From the NCBI GenBank assembly GCA_002438905.1, contig DJSA01000123.1, positions 1 to 41,776 on the forward strand: 41,776 nucleotides of DNA. The letters are read 5' to 3'. A program made the translations under genes and the position numbers. Positions 33,991 to 41,776 of the stretch are shown piece by piece. The first letter of the stretch is position 1; every line of letters starts with the position of its first letter. Source of the DNA: Bacteroidales bacterium UBA6346. Lineage in GTDB: Bacteria; Bacteroidota; Bacteroidia; Bacteroidales; UBA932. The notes under the pieces were generated by a model. That model made no database searches and was not told the origin of the DNA. It saw only the letters and a list, made by a program, of their open reading frames with translations.

Positions 33991-36900
33991 ATGTTTATGA
34001 AGATTAAATCATTATATATTACTGTTTTGTGCTTCCTTTTGGCATCCGTCTCCGCGTTTGCACAGCAGACGATTACCGTCACCGGGCGGGTCGTTGACAA
34101 GGACGGCGCACCGGTTATCAGTGCGGGCGTATTCGTCAAGGGCACGACCAACGGTACGGTCACGGACTTTGAAGGAAACTATGTGCTGAATCAGGTTCCC
34201 GTCGATGCCGTGCTCACCGCCACCAACCTCGGCTACGCGGAGAGCGAGCGCCCAGTCGATGGCAAGAGCGTCGTGGACTTTGTCCTTCAGGACGAGTCCG
34301 TTGTGCTCGACGACGTGATAGTCGTGGCCTACGGAACCGCCAAGAAGGAATCGTTCACAGGTTCGGCGAGCGTCGTCAAGGGTGAAGAACTGGGCAAGCG
34401 TCCGGTTGGCAACCTCACCAAGTCCTTCGAGGGAACTGTTGCTGGAGTGCAGGTCACTTCCGGCGGCGGACAGCCCGGTGAGGGCGCGTCAATCATGGTG
34501 CGTGGCGTGGGTTCTGTCAATGCCTCCTCGTCGCCTCTTTATGTCGTCGATGGCGTTCCTTACGATGGCGCGATAAGCTCCATAAACCCAGCCGACATCG
34601 AGACGATGACCGTGCTCAAGGATGCCTCCGCTGGTGCGCTCTACGGCGCGAGGGGAGCGAACGGAGTCATCGTCATCACGACCAAGAAGGGCAGCGCCGA
34701 CAGGGTGAACATCAACTACAAGGGCAATTTCGGCATCGCTTCCCGTGCGCTTCCGCGCTACGACCTCGTCGGAATGTCGGACTATGTTGAACTGACCTAC
34801 GAGGCTCTGTTCAACTCCGTGCGTTATGCGGAGAAGAACGCCATGGACGATGAAGGTGCTGCGGCGTATGCGGCCTCACATCTCGGCGAATCCATCGGCG
34901 GGCTCAAGAATCCGGAGTACTACAATCCTTATAAGAACTATACCTGGGACACGCTCATCGACCAGACGACCGGAAAGATAAAGTCCGATGCGAAGGCGGC
35001 ATGGGACGAGAACTGGATGGACGAAATCAGCAACAACAAGGCGTTCCGTACAGAGCACATCCTTTCGGTGAGCGGCGGAACGGAGAAGACGAGCTATCTC
35101 TATTCAATGGGCTACTACAAGGAGAACGGTACCCTTCAGAACACTGATTTCGACCGTTTCACTGGCAGAATAAGCGGTGACGTGCAGGCGACTGACTGGT
35201 TCAAGATAGGAATGAGCGCGAACCTCGCACATTCGGTATCCAACTTCCAGAATGCCAGCGGTTCCGAGGTCTCCAACGTGTGGTATACCGCCCAGTTCAT
35301 GGCTCCGGTCTATCCTGTCTATCTCAAGGACATGGACGGAAACAATGTGCTTGATGAGAACGGAAATCTCCAGTACGAGTATGGTACGGTCGATGACAAC
35401 GGCTATGCCAACCGTATAACCGCGCAGGGATTCAACTCCAAGGCGGAGCTCTACAACAACAAGGCATACTACAAGCGTAACTCCGTGTCGGCAAGGTCTT
35501 TTGCAAAGTTCGGGACCACGCACAAGGATTCTCCGCTCTACGGACTTGACTTCACGGTGAATTTCGGTGCGGATTTCACCGACTACGGAGCGACCGGCGT
35601 GAGTGACAAGTATCACGGAAACGCGGCGAGCCAGGGCGGAACGGTAGCCAAGACCAACACAAGGACGCTGAGCTACACCCTGAACGAACTTGTCACTTGG
35701 CAGAGGGATTTTGGCGATCATTCCATAAACCTTCTTGCCGGTCATGAGTACTACCGCTACAACTACAACTATGCAGGAGCTTCCAAGAGCGGAATCGTCG
35801 CCGGCATCGACGAGCTCGGAGCGGCGGTGACGACTATGGGCAATACCTCATATTCACACAATTACGCGATAGAGTCGGTTCTTGCGAGAGCAAACTACGG
35901 CTACGCGGACAAATACTATTTTGACGCATCCTGGCGTACCGATGGTTCTTCGCGCTTCTACAAAGATAATCGTTGGGGCAATTTCTGGTCTGTGGGCGCG
36001 TCATGGCGAATCACCAACGAGGATTTCATGGCGGGAACCTCATCCTGGCTCAACAACCTCACCGCAAAGATTTCCTACGGCGTGCAGGGCAACGACAACC
36101 TCGGCTCCTACTACGCATGGCAGGGACTGTTCGACTACGGCTGGTCCAACGGCACCCGTCCCGGCGCTGCGGCGACCTCGCTTGAGAACCGTCTCGTGAC
36201 TTGGGAGAAGAACGGCAATCTGAACACCGGCATCGAGGCGACCCTGTTCGGCGGAAGGCTCACCACGACCATAGAGTACTACAACCGTTACACGCGGGAT
36301 ATGCTCCTGAACAATCCGCTCGCGATTTCATCCGGATTCACGGGATTCGACGACAATGTCGGCGCAATGATGAATCAGGGCTTTGAGGCTTCGTTCAGAG
36401 GGGTCATATTTGAACAGGAGAATTTCCATTGGGACGCGACGGCGATGGTCTCGCTCAACAGGAACAAGGTGAAGGCAATCACCTCTTCGCAGGATGTGAT
36501 AAACTACGGAAGCATGGTGATTGAGGTGGGTAAGCCGATATATACCTTCTATATGTCAAAGTCGGCCGGCGTGTCTCCGGAAACCGGAAAACAGCTCTAC
36601 TACGCCTACTATCGCTATGCCGTGGATGAGAGCGGTGCGATGATTACCGAGCGCTGTCCTGAATATGTCACTGACAACGTGGGGCTTGCTTCACTTAGCA
36701 AGTACTATTATGGTAGCCGTCAGGCTCTCTTCTCAGGAAGTTTCGCATCGAACTTCGTCATATTCAAGAATTTCGACCTCTCCTTCCTCACGACCTATTC
36801 CGTCGGAGGCAAGATTCTCGACGGGCTTTACAACGGCGCGATGAACGTTACTTACGCCGGAAACAACTGGCACAAGAACAAGCTGCGTCGCTGGAGGAAG

Positions 36901-37200
36901 AGCGGAGACATAACAGATGTTCCTATGGTCGAGATAGGTGGAAGCTATGCCTCTGTGGGCGAGTCGCTGATTGACGCATCGTATTTCGCGATAAAGAACA
37001 TAACTCTCGGATATACGATTCCGTCAAAAGTCATGTCAAAGGCAAAAATCAAATCGTTCCGGGTGTTCTTTACAGCTGACAACATTGCGCTGTTCAGTCA
37101 CCTAGACGGAATGGATCCGCAGTACAACTTTGCCGGTACGGTTTCGTATTCATATTCGCCGTCAAGGGTGCTCGCCCTCGGACTTGACATAAACTTTTAG
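33991..37200 (+). CDS. SusC/RagA-type TonB-dependent outer-membrane transporter
   Basis: This 1,069-residue TonB-dependent transporter forms the outer-membrane barrel under the SusD lid. The signal peptide ends SAFAQQ (about residue 25). A carboxypeptidase-regulatory-like domain covers 26-101 (VTGRVVDKDGAPV). A TonB-box-like VLDDVIVVAYGT follows at 106-115. The plug (about 120-234) carries the SusC signatures PLYVVDGVPYDG and GALYGARGANGVIVITTKKG. The barrel runs to the C-terminal LALGLDINF, ending in the terminal phenylalanine that beta-barrel proteins need. There is no STN signalling domain, so it is not a sigma/anti-sigma transducer. ATG 33991 or 33997 could be the start. It is 6 nt from susD. 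Confidence 0.93.
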   Translation: MFMKIKSLYITVLCFLLASVSAFAQQTITVTGRVVDKDGAPVISAGVFVKGTTNGTVTDFEGNYVLNQVPVDAVLTATNLGYAESERPVDGKSVVDFVLQDESVVLDDVIVVAYGTAKKESFTGSASVVKGEELGKRPVGNLTKSFEGTVAGVQVTSGGGQPGEGASIMVRGVGSVNASSSPLYVVDGVPYDGAISSINPADIETMTVLKDASAGALYGARGANGVIVITTKKGSADRVNINYKGNFGIASRALPRYDLVGMSDYVELTYEALFNSVRYAEKNAMDDEGAAAYAASHLGESIGGLKNPEYYNPYKNYTWDTLIDQTTGKIKSDAKAAWDENWMDEISNNKAFRTEHILSVSGGTEKTSYLYSMGYYKENGTLQNTDFDRFTGRISGDVQATDWFKIGMSANLAHSVSNFQNASGSEVSNVWYTAQFMAPVYPVYLKDMDGNNVLDENGNLQYEYGTVDDNGYANRITAQGFNSKAELYNNKAYYKRNSVSARSFAKFGTTHKDSPLYGLDFTVNFGADFTDYGATGVSDKYHGNAASQGGTVAKTNTRTLSYTLNELVTWQRDFGDHSINLLAGHEYYRYNYNYAGASKSGIVAGIDELGAAVTTMGNTSYSHNYAIESVLARANYGYADKYYFDASWRTDGSSRFYKDNRWGNFWSVGASWRITNEDFMAGTSSWLNNLTAKISYGVQGNDNLGSYYAWQGLFDYGWSNGTRPGAAATSLENRLVTWEKNGNLNTGIEATLFGGRLTTTIEYYNRYTRDMLLNNPLAISSGFTGFDDNVGAMMNQGFEASFRGVIFEQENFHWDATAMVSLNRNKVKAITSSQDVINYGSMVIEVGKPIYTFYMSKSAGVSPETGKQLYYAYYRYAVDESGAMITERCPEYVTDNVGLASLSKYYYGSRQALFSGSFASNFVIFKNFDLSFLTTYSVGGKILDGLYNGAMNVTYAGNNWHKNKLRRWRKSGDITDVPMVEIGGSYASVGESLIDASYFAIKNITLGYTIPSKVMSKAKIKSFRVFFTADNIALFSHLDGMDPQYNFAGTVSYSYSPSRVLALGLDINF

Positions 37201-37206
37201 GAGACG

Positions 37207-38754
37207 ATGAAGATGAAGAATAAGTTAATGATAATGCTGTCCGTCGCCCTGTGTGCCGTGTCATGCGACCTTGATTTCGCCCCGACCGATTCCGGATCGG
37301 GCGACGAGCTCATCAAGGACGCCTCAAGCGCGGTTTCCATAATCGACGGGGTCTATCGCATGATGTGGACGGCCGGATGGTCAACGGGGGACAACACGCA
37401 CCAGTGCTTCGGTATATCTGCCTATAACCTCGCGCTTGAGTGTATGGGAGATGATTTCATCATGCAGAGCCAGGGAAGCGGATGGTTCTGGTATGACCAC
37501 TGTTATAATGTCAAGTCGTTCTACACCTCGGACTCTTTCCGTTCATACGATGTGTGGTACGCCAACTACACGTGGATTTCTAACGTGAACACAGTGCTTT
37601 CCGCGAAGGACTACATGGCTGGTTCGTCTGTTGACAGGGACTATGTGCTAGGCAGTGCCTACGCAATCAGGGGTCTGTCCTATTTCAACCTTGCCAATTG
37701 GTTCGCGCGCCCTCCGTATAGTGCCCTGCAGGACAAGTACCGCTGGCAGGACCCCGGCATTCCGATTTACACCGAGCCTACAGACAAGAACTTCGTCGGG
37801 AATAAGCGGGAGAAACTCGATGTGGTGTTCAAGCAGATAAACGATGATCTCGACTCCGCGATTGTCTTCCTCGGCAGGGGTGCGAAGTCGACTCTGGCCG
37901 GCAACAAGTCCCACATAAAGCTCAATGTGGCGCGTGCCCTCAAGGTTCGTGTCGCACTTGCGACGGGCGATTGGCAGACGGCACTGGACAACGCAGAGGA
38001 CATAATCGAGTCCAAGGAGTTCAAAATCGGCGGCGAGTCTGAACTGTTTGGGGGAATGAACGACATTTCTGCGTCCAATGTCATGTGGGGCGCCGGAATC
38101 GAGAGCACGGAGCAGTCCGGAGCCTATGCGGGATTCTTCACGCATATGGACAACGAGGAAGGTGCGTATGCGCAGATGGCACCGAAGCTCATAAGCAAGT
38201 CCCTCTACAACAAGATGAAGGACGGTGACATCCGTCGCGCGTGGTGGAAACCGGAAGACAAGGAATCCCCCTATATCTCGGACAAGTTCCATTTCTCAAA
38301 TGTTTCCGCATGGCTCGGAGACTACATCTACATGAGGGTTGAGGAAATGTACTTCGATGCCGCAGAGGCCGCGCTCAGGCTCGGTGACGAGGACAAGGCG
38401 GTCGGGTATCTGAATGACGTGATGTCCGTCCGCTGCCCGGGGTATGATGCTTCGTACAAGAGCGGCACGCTACTCGGCTCGACGACGAACTCATGGACGG
38501 AGTCTCTTCTTGAGGAAATCCTTATTCAGAAGAGAATCGAACTCTGGGGCGAGTTAGGCCGTGTTGTAGATGTCCGCCGTCTGGGACAGGGCATCGACAG
38601 GACTGCGGAGGACGGGTTCGCCGACGAGTGCCTGACGACGATGAGCGGCGTGAATCTCAAGAATCCTGAAACTTACGACTGGGTGCTCACCATCCCGCAG
38701 GACGAAATCAACAACAATCCGAATATCAACGAGGAGGATCAGAATCCTTTGTAA
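37207..38754 (+). CDS. SusD/RagB-type surface lipoprotein
   Basis: The 515-residue lipoprotein (Cys20 in AVSCDLDF) is the substrate-capture lid of the SusC transporter. Family landmarks are the N-terminal segment after the lipid site, AYAIRGLSYFNLANWF (about 152-167) in the TPR-like scaffold, and the C-terminal EEILIQKRIELWGELGRVVDVRR. It is aromatic-rich at the N-terminus (SGWFWYDHCYNV). Close coupling with SusC (6 nt) supports a stable pair. Substrate type cannot be read directly from SusD sequences. The adjacent protease and the absence of glycan-active enzymes favour peptides, as with RagB. A typical regulator gene does not precede it. Confidence 0.93.
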   Translation: MKMKNKLMIMLSVALCAVSCDLDFAPTDSGSGDELIKDASSAVSIIDGVYRMMWTAGWSTGDNTHQCFGISAYNLALECMGDDFIMQSQGSGWFWYDHCYNVKSFYTSDSFRSYDVWYANYTWISNVNTVLSAKDYMAGSSVDRDYVLGSAYAIRGLSYFNLANWFARPPYSALQDKYRWQDPGIPIYTEPTDKNFVGNKREKLDVVFKQINDDLDSAIVFLGRGAKSTLAGNKSHIKLNVARALKVRVALATGDWQTALDNAEDIIESKEFKIGGESELFGGMNDISASNVMWGAGIESTEQSGAYAGFFTHMDNEEGAYAQMAPKLISKSLYNKMKDGDIRRAWWKPEDKESPYISDKFHFSNVSAWLGDYIYMRVEEMYFDAAEAALRLGDEDKAVGYLNDVMSVRCPGYDASYKSGTLLGSTTNSWTESLLEEILIQKRIELWGELGRVVDVRRLGQGIDRTAEDGFADECLTTMSGVNLKNPETYDWVLTIPQDEINNNPNINEEDQNPL

Positions 38755-38776
38755 CATAAATTAGGAGTATATTCCG

Positions 38777-40807
38777 ATGAAACGATATATCAAAGTCATA
38801 TTATTTTCAACCTTTGCCCTTCTCGCTCTCTCTTCCTGCTCACAGGAGCAGCTCGGAGTGACCGCCACGTCGAACACGGATGACAACAGGGAGATTCATT
38901 TCATCCAGAGCAGCGTCGCGAAAGAGTTCCCGCGCGGTACCAAGGAGGGCGTGATTGCCGTTACCCTTGCCCGTCATGGAAACAAGGGAACCTATAAGGT
39001 GGTGCTTCAAAAGACCGGCAAGGATGCCGCGTTGTTCACTCTGAAGGACACGGTGGTCATACCTGACGGACACTACAGCATCGATATTCCGGTCCGTGTG
39101 GACATGGAGAGCGTCGTGCTCGGCTCTACGGTTGACGTTTCTCTGGCAATCATAGGCCGTGATGCTGAGCTTGGGGATGATCCGGCCTACATCGGCCAGT
39201 ACAGCGACTTCCTTCAGGTCAGCGCGTCGTTCTCTCTCGAATGGGAGCCCTATATGAGAAAGACCGAATCCGGTGAGGAAGTGCAGCAGACGGCCACGTA
39301 CCACTATGGAGGCATTCTTTATGAGGGAGTGCAGCCGGACATACCGGTGGAGATTGCGAAGGAGACCGACAACATATTCCGTCTTACGGACTGGTCGTCG
39401 GGGGCATATTTCATGTTCAAGGTTGATTGGTCGAAGAAGACGGTGGTTGTCCCCGGACAGTCAACAGGCTATTATCTTGAATCCGCAGGCGAGTACATCT
39501 ATGTCGCCGACATCGCTCAGTATCTCGCTAACGACAGCGCATATAACTCCTATCCGTGCACATGGGACGGGGACAAGACATTTACCCTCAACCTGATTTA
39601 CTACGGCTCCACGGGCTACTACGGCATAGCCACAGAGAAGATAGTCTTCGCTGACGACCACGACAAGGATCCTGCCGCTGAAGTGGAGTACAAGGGAGCC
39701 GGAGTGTTCAAGTTTGCCTTCAATGAATATGTCAATTCCTGCAAGGCCGTGGTCGTCGAGGGCGATATTGCCGAGGATGACGCGAAGGTTCAGGAAATAT
39801 ACAAGAGTATATGCCTCGGAACGGCCGAGAATGTCCGGACTTTCACCGAGACCACCCAGACATGGACGCCTGAGACTCCGTCCAACACTCTTATTGCCGT
39901 GCCGTTCGACGCGAAGGGTACGCCCGGTGAGGCAGTTGTCCTGAGGTTTACCTACGACAAGGACGGAAGCCTTGCTCCGCAGATTGCTGAAATCAAACTT
40001 GAACCATCTGCAGATGACCCATATACGACGATTTCGTGGATTCTTAAGACGAAGAATGTCAAGAAACTGAAATACCTTATGATGGCCAAGGAGGCATTTG
40101 TGGGCTACAAGGACTATTACGGGTGGGACTATCTCTTCAGCAGCCGTCTTGCTCAGGAACTGGATTCCGACAATCTTGCCAAGGCCGGCAGCGAGGAAGG
40201 AATGCATCTCTACTATTCTGGTGTCACGGAGGGCGAGACATACAGCATGGCGCTTGAGGTCTATAATGAATACGGGGACAGGGACACCCTGACCGTTGAT
40301 GTCCGGCTCAAGTCTCACGCGGACGAGTTCGCCTCCAAGACCATCGACGACTTTGTCGGAGCCTATCTGCTCACTGCCACCGTAGATGACGGCGAGAGCA
40401 GCAGTTCAAGCTCGACGACTGAGGCTTTCAGGGTTGATATTATAAAGACGGGGGAGAACACAGTCTCAATCAAGGGACTGAGCAACTATAAGTCCTATTC
40501 TCCTACCATCACCGGAACCTACATTCCGGAGGAGCACTGCATCCGTCTCCATTCTCAGAATTTGGGCGCGTTCAGCTACATGACCGTAGTGTTTGGCTTT
40601 GTGTCGAATCTCTACACTGCCATCTGGGGACAGACTTCAGCGCTGGAGTTCGGCTTCGGTGACGACGGCTATGTCTATTGGCGCGCGATGGAAGGTTCCG
40701 AGATGCCGGTCAACGGCTACAAGTTCATGCTCTTCGACGGCTCAAGCTATTCCGAGCATGACCTCGGCGGCAAGACCTACACCGAGCTTCTGATGATGAA
40801 AATATAG
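38777..40807 (+). CDS. Surface lipoprotein, third component after SusCD
   Basis: The 676-residue lipoprotein (Cys21 in ALSSCSQEQ) follows SusD by 22 nt. Residues about 38-130 have the alternating pattern of a Calx-beta-like sandwich (EGVIAVTLARHGNKGTYKV, VVIPDGHYSIDIPV). The middle (about 165-515) is beta-rich with many Tyr and Trp residues (YYGSTGYYGIATEK). Residues about 520-676 look like a lipocalin- or barrel-type domain that starts with a serine-rich linker and runs through DFVGAYLLTATVDDG. Genes at this position often encode surface-binding proteins that present substrate to SusD. No enzyme motif is seen. The function is unknown beyond that context. Confidence 0.75.
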   Translation: MKRYIKVILFSTFALLALSSCSQEQLGVTATSNTDDNREIHFIQSSVAKEFPRGTKEGVIAVTLARHGNKGTYKVVLQKTGKDAALFTLKDTVVIPDGHYSIDIPVRVDMESVVLGSTVDVSLAIIGRDAELGDDPAYIGQYSDFLQVSASFSLEWEPYMRKTESGEEVQQTATYHYGGILYEGVQPDIPVEIAKETDNIFRLTDWSSGAYFMFKVDWSKKTVVVPGQSTGYYLESAGEYIYVADIAQYLANDSAYNSYPCTWDGDKTFTLNLIYYGSTGYYGIATEKIVFADDHDKDPAAEVEYKGAGVFKFAFNEYVNSCKAVVVEGDIAEDDAKVQEIYKSICLGTAENVRTFTETTQTWTPETPSNTLIAVPFDAKGTPGEAVVLRFTYDKDGSLAPQIAEIKLEPSADDPYTTISWILKTKNVKKLKYLMMAKEAFVGYKDYYGWDYLFSSRLAQELDSDNLAKAGSEEGMHLYYSGVTEGETYSMALEVYNEYGDRDTLTVDVRLKSHADEFASKTIDDFVGAYLLTATVDDGESSSSSSTTEAFRVDIIKTGENTVSIKGLSNYKSYSPTITGTYIPEEHCIRLHSQNLGAFSYMTVVFGFVSNLYTAIWGQTSALEFGFGDDGYVYWRAMEGSEMPVNGYKFMLFDGSSYSEHDLGGKTYTELLMMKI

Positions 40808-40830
40808 GGAACGGGACGGTTTGACCTCGT

Positions 40831-40890
40831 TTTTTTGGGGGGGGTGGTAATAAAATCTGTTGTATTTTTATGTGTACCCCCCCCAAAAAA
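40831..40890. repeat. Homopolymeric inverted repeat (T6G8T / AC8A6)
   Basis: The left arm 40831-40845 (six T, eight G, T) and right arm 40876-40890 (A, eight C, six A) are perfect 15-bp complements around a 30-nt AT-rich loop. T-runs precede rather than follow the G stem, so it is not a standard intrinsic terminator for either strand. The right arm ends directly at the TTTG -33 box of the glutamine synthetase promoter. Confidence 0.85.
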
Positions 40891-40922
40891 TTTGGGTTGG
40901 TTGTAAAAAATATGTATATTTG
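40891..40922 (+). promoter_or_regulatory. Glutamine synthetase promoter (TTTG-N20-TATATTTG) with 5' hairpin
   Basis: TTTG (40891-40894) and TATATTTG (40915-40922) are separated by exactly 20 nt. A nested hairpin starts one base later: CTGCCGA (40923-40929) with TCGGTAG (40950-40956), and an inner palindrome CGGAATTAATTCCG (40933-40946). The leader is about 60 nt. Confidence 0.75.
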
Positions 40923-40986
40923 CTGCCGATTTCGGAATTAATTCCGGGGTCGGTAGTGTTTTTAATATATTTTTAGTTTTTAGACT

Positions 40987-41776
40987 ATGAAAAATCAGAG
41001 ATTTGAGGCCCTCGGCATCATGCACTCGCGTCCGGACGCGAAACCGGTGGAGACATCTAAAAGAAAATCAGAAATTTTCGGAAAAGATGTGTTCACCCGC
41101 TCACAGATGAGGCGTTATCTCTCGAAGTCGGTGTATGACAGTGTCATCGAGGCAATCGAGAACGGACGCAGGATTGACAGGAGCATCGCCGATCAGGTGG
41201 CCGAGGGCATGAAGGTGTGGGCTATGGAACGCGGCGCGACGCATTACACGCATTGGTTCCAGCCGCTCAACGACTCCACTGCGGAAAAGCACGACGCTTT
41301 CCTCTCACCGGATCTTGAGGGGGATTCTTTCGAATACTTCAGCGGAAATCTCCTTGCCCAGCAGGAACCTGACGCATCTTCGTTCCCGAGCGGCGGTCTT
41401 CGCAATACCTTCGAGGCAAGGGGCTACAGCGCGTGGGATCCTTCGTCTCCGGCGTTCATTATAGACGGAACTCTCTGTATCCCAAGTATATTTGTCTCAT
41501 ACACAGGCGAAGCCCTCGACTTCAAGACCCCGCTTTTGAAATCAATGGCGGCAATCGACACGGCTGCAGTCGGAGTTTGCCAGCTTTTTGACAAGGACGT
41601 TGCAAAGGTTTATCCGACCCTCGGTTGGGAGCAGGAATATTTCCTCGTGGACGAGGCCCTCTATGATGCCCGTCCGGACCTGATGCAGACCGGTCGTACG
41701 CTGATGGGGCATACGGCCGCCAAGGACCAGCAGCTTGAGGATCACTATTGGGGTGCGATTCCGGAGAGGGTCGAGG
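40987..41776 (+). CDS. glnN: Class III glutamine synthetase (GlnN type), C-terminus cut off by window edge
   Basis: The reading frame is open from ATG 40987 to the window end (263 codons), about one third of the roughly 730 residues expected. The enzyme makes glutamine from glutamate, ammonia and ATP. Class III features are clear: WAMERGATHYTHWFQPL, LAQQEPDASSFPSGGLRNTFEARGY, FKTPLLKS and GWEQEYFLVDEAL. Class I or II enzymes have none of these long N-terminal blocks. The gene has its own strong promoter, separate from the SusCD locus. The catalytic C-terminal part is beyond the edge, so integrity cannot be assessed. Confidence 0.93.
   Translation, partial: MKNQRFEALGIMHSRPDAKPVETSKRKSEIFGKDVFTRSQMRRYLSKSVYDSVIEAIENGRRIDRSIADQVAEGMKVWAMERGATHYTHWFQPLNDSTAEKHDAFLSPDLEGDSFEYFSGNLLAQQEPDASSFPSGGLRNTFEARGYSAWDPSSPAFIIDGTLCIPSIFVSYTGEALDFKTPLLKSMAAIDTAAVGVCQLFDKDVAKVYPTLGWEQEYFLVDEALYDARPDLMQTGRTLMGHTAAKDQQLEDHYWGAIPERVE

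Noticed and set aside
39461..40318. A 285-codon minus-strand frame opposite the last lipoprotein gene
   Set aside because: No motif, no promoter, and the plus-strand gene has a lipoprotein signal and operon context.
40831..40890. Homopolymeric inverted repeat as an invertible promoter
   Set aside because: The segment between the arms is only 30 nt and no invertase gene or -33/-7 pair lies inside it.
40831..40890. Same repeat as a normal intrinsic terminator
   Set aside because: On either strand the T-run is part of the 5' arm and the stem is followed by A, not U.

Overview
The window looks like a chromosomal segment of a Bacteroidales bacterium with moderately high GC. Evidence for this is a SusC/SusD pair, BACON-domain lipoproteins, a GlnN-type (class III) glutamine synthetase, and promoters of the Bacteroidota form (TTTG, about 20 nt, TAnnTTTG) with little sign of Shine-Dalgarno sequences. 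I recognised no tRNA, rRNA, CRISPR array, transposase or phage gene. Genus cannot be decided from this sequence alone.

Left part (1-22,530) is mostly housekeeping. It opens with a truncated secreted alpha/beta hydrolase, then a ClpC-type AAA+ unfoldase divergent from gyrA, with a TPR protein after gyrA. Facing them is a phoH-DUF389 pair on the minus strand. On the plus strand follow a SPOR lipoprotein, a secreted protein that joins a degenerate M28 peptidase fold to a TonB C-terminal domain, leuS and two tandem YitT-family membrane proteins. Next are a membrane-embedded AraC-type regulator and the ABC-F translation factor ettA. On the minus strand are prfB and a DXS-like thiamine-diphosphate enzyme whose acceptor-site residues differ from true DXS.

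Right part (22,862-40,807) is a single co-directional run of ten envelope genes, probably one transcription unit started by a promoter at 22,793-22,824. In order: an Ig-like/BIG2 lipoprotein, a coiled-coil DUF4988-like lipoprotein, a fimbrillin-like BACON lipoprotein, two related BACON lipoproteins, a subtilisin-like (S8) lipoprotein protease, a multi-FN3 lipoprotein, SusC, SusD and a final lipoprotein. There is no glycoside hydrolase, polysaccharide lyase, sulfatase or dedicated regulator. The layout suggests a surface machine that binds and cuts proteins and imports the peptides through SusCD (compare RagAB), rather than a glycan utilisation locus. The window ends inside a class III glutamine synthetase gene, preceded by an unusual homopolymeric inverted repeat.

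The points most worth following up are the protease-SusCD locus with its repeated FN3-like domain, a G9 tract in its first gene, the pseudo-M28/TonB fusion, the altered DXS-like enzyme, the ClpC without an M-domain, and promoters whose transcripts appear to begin with a hairpin.
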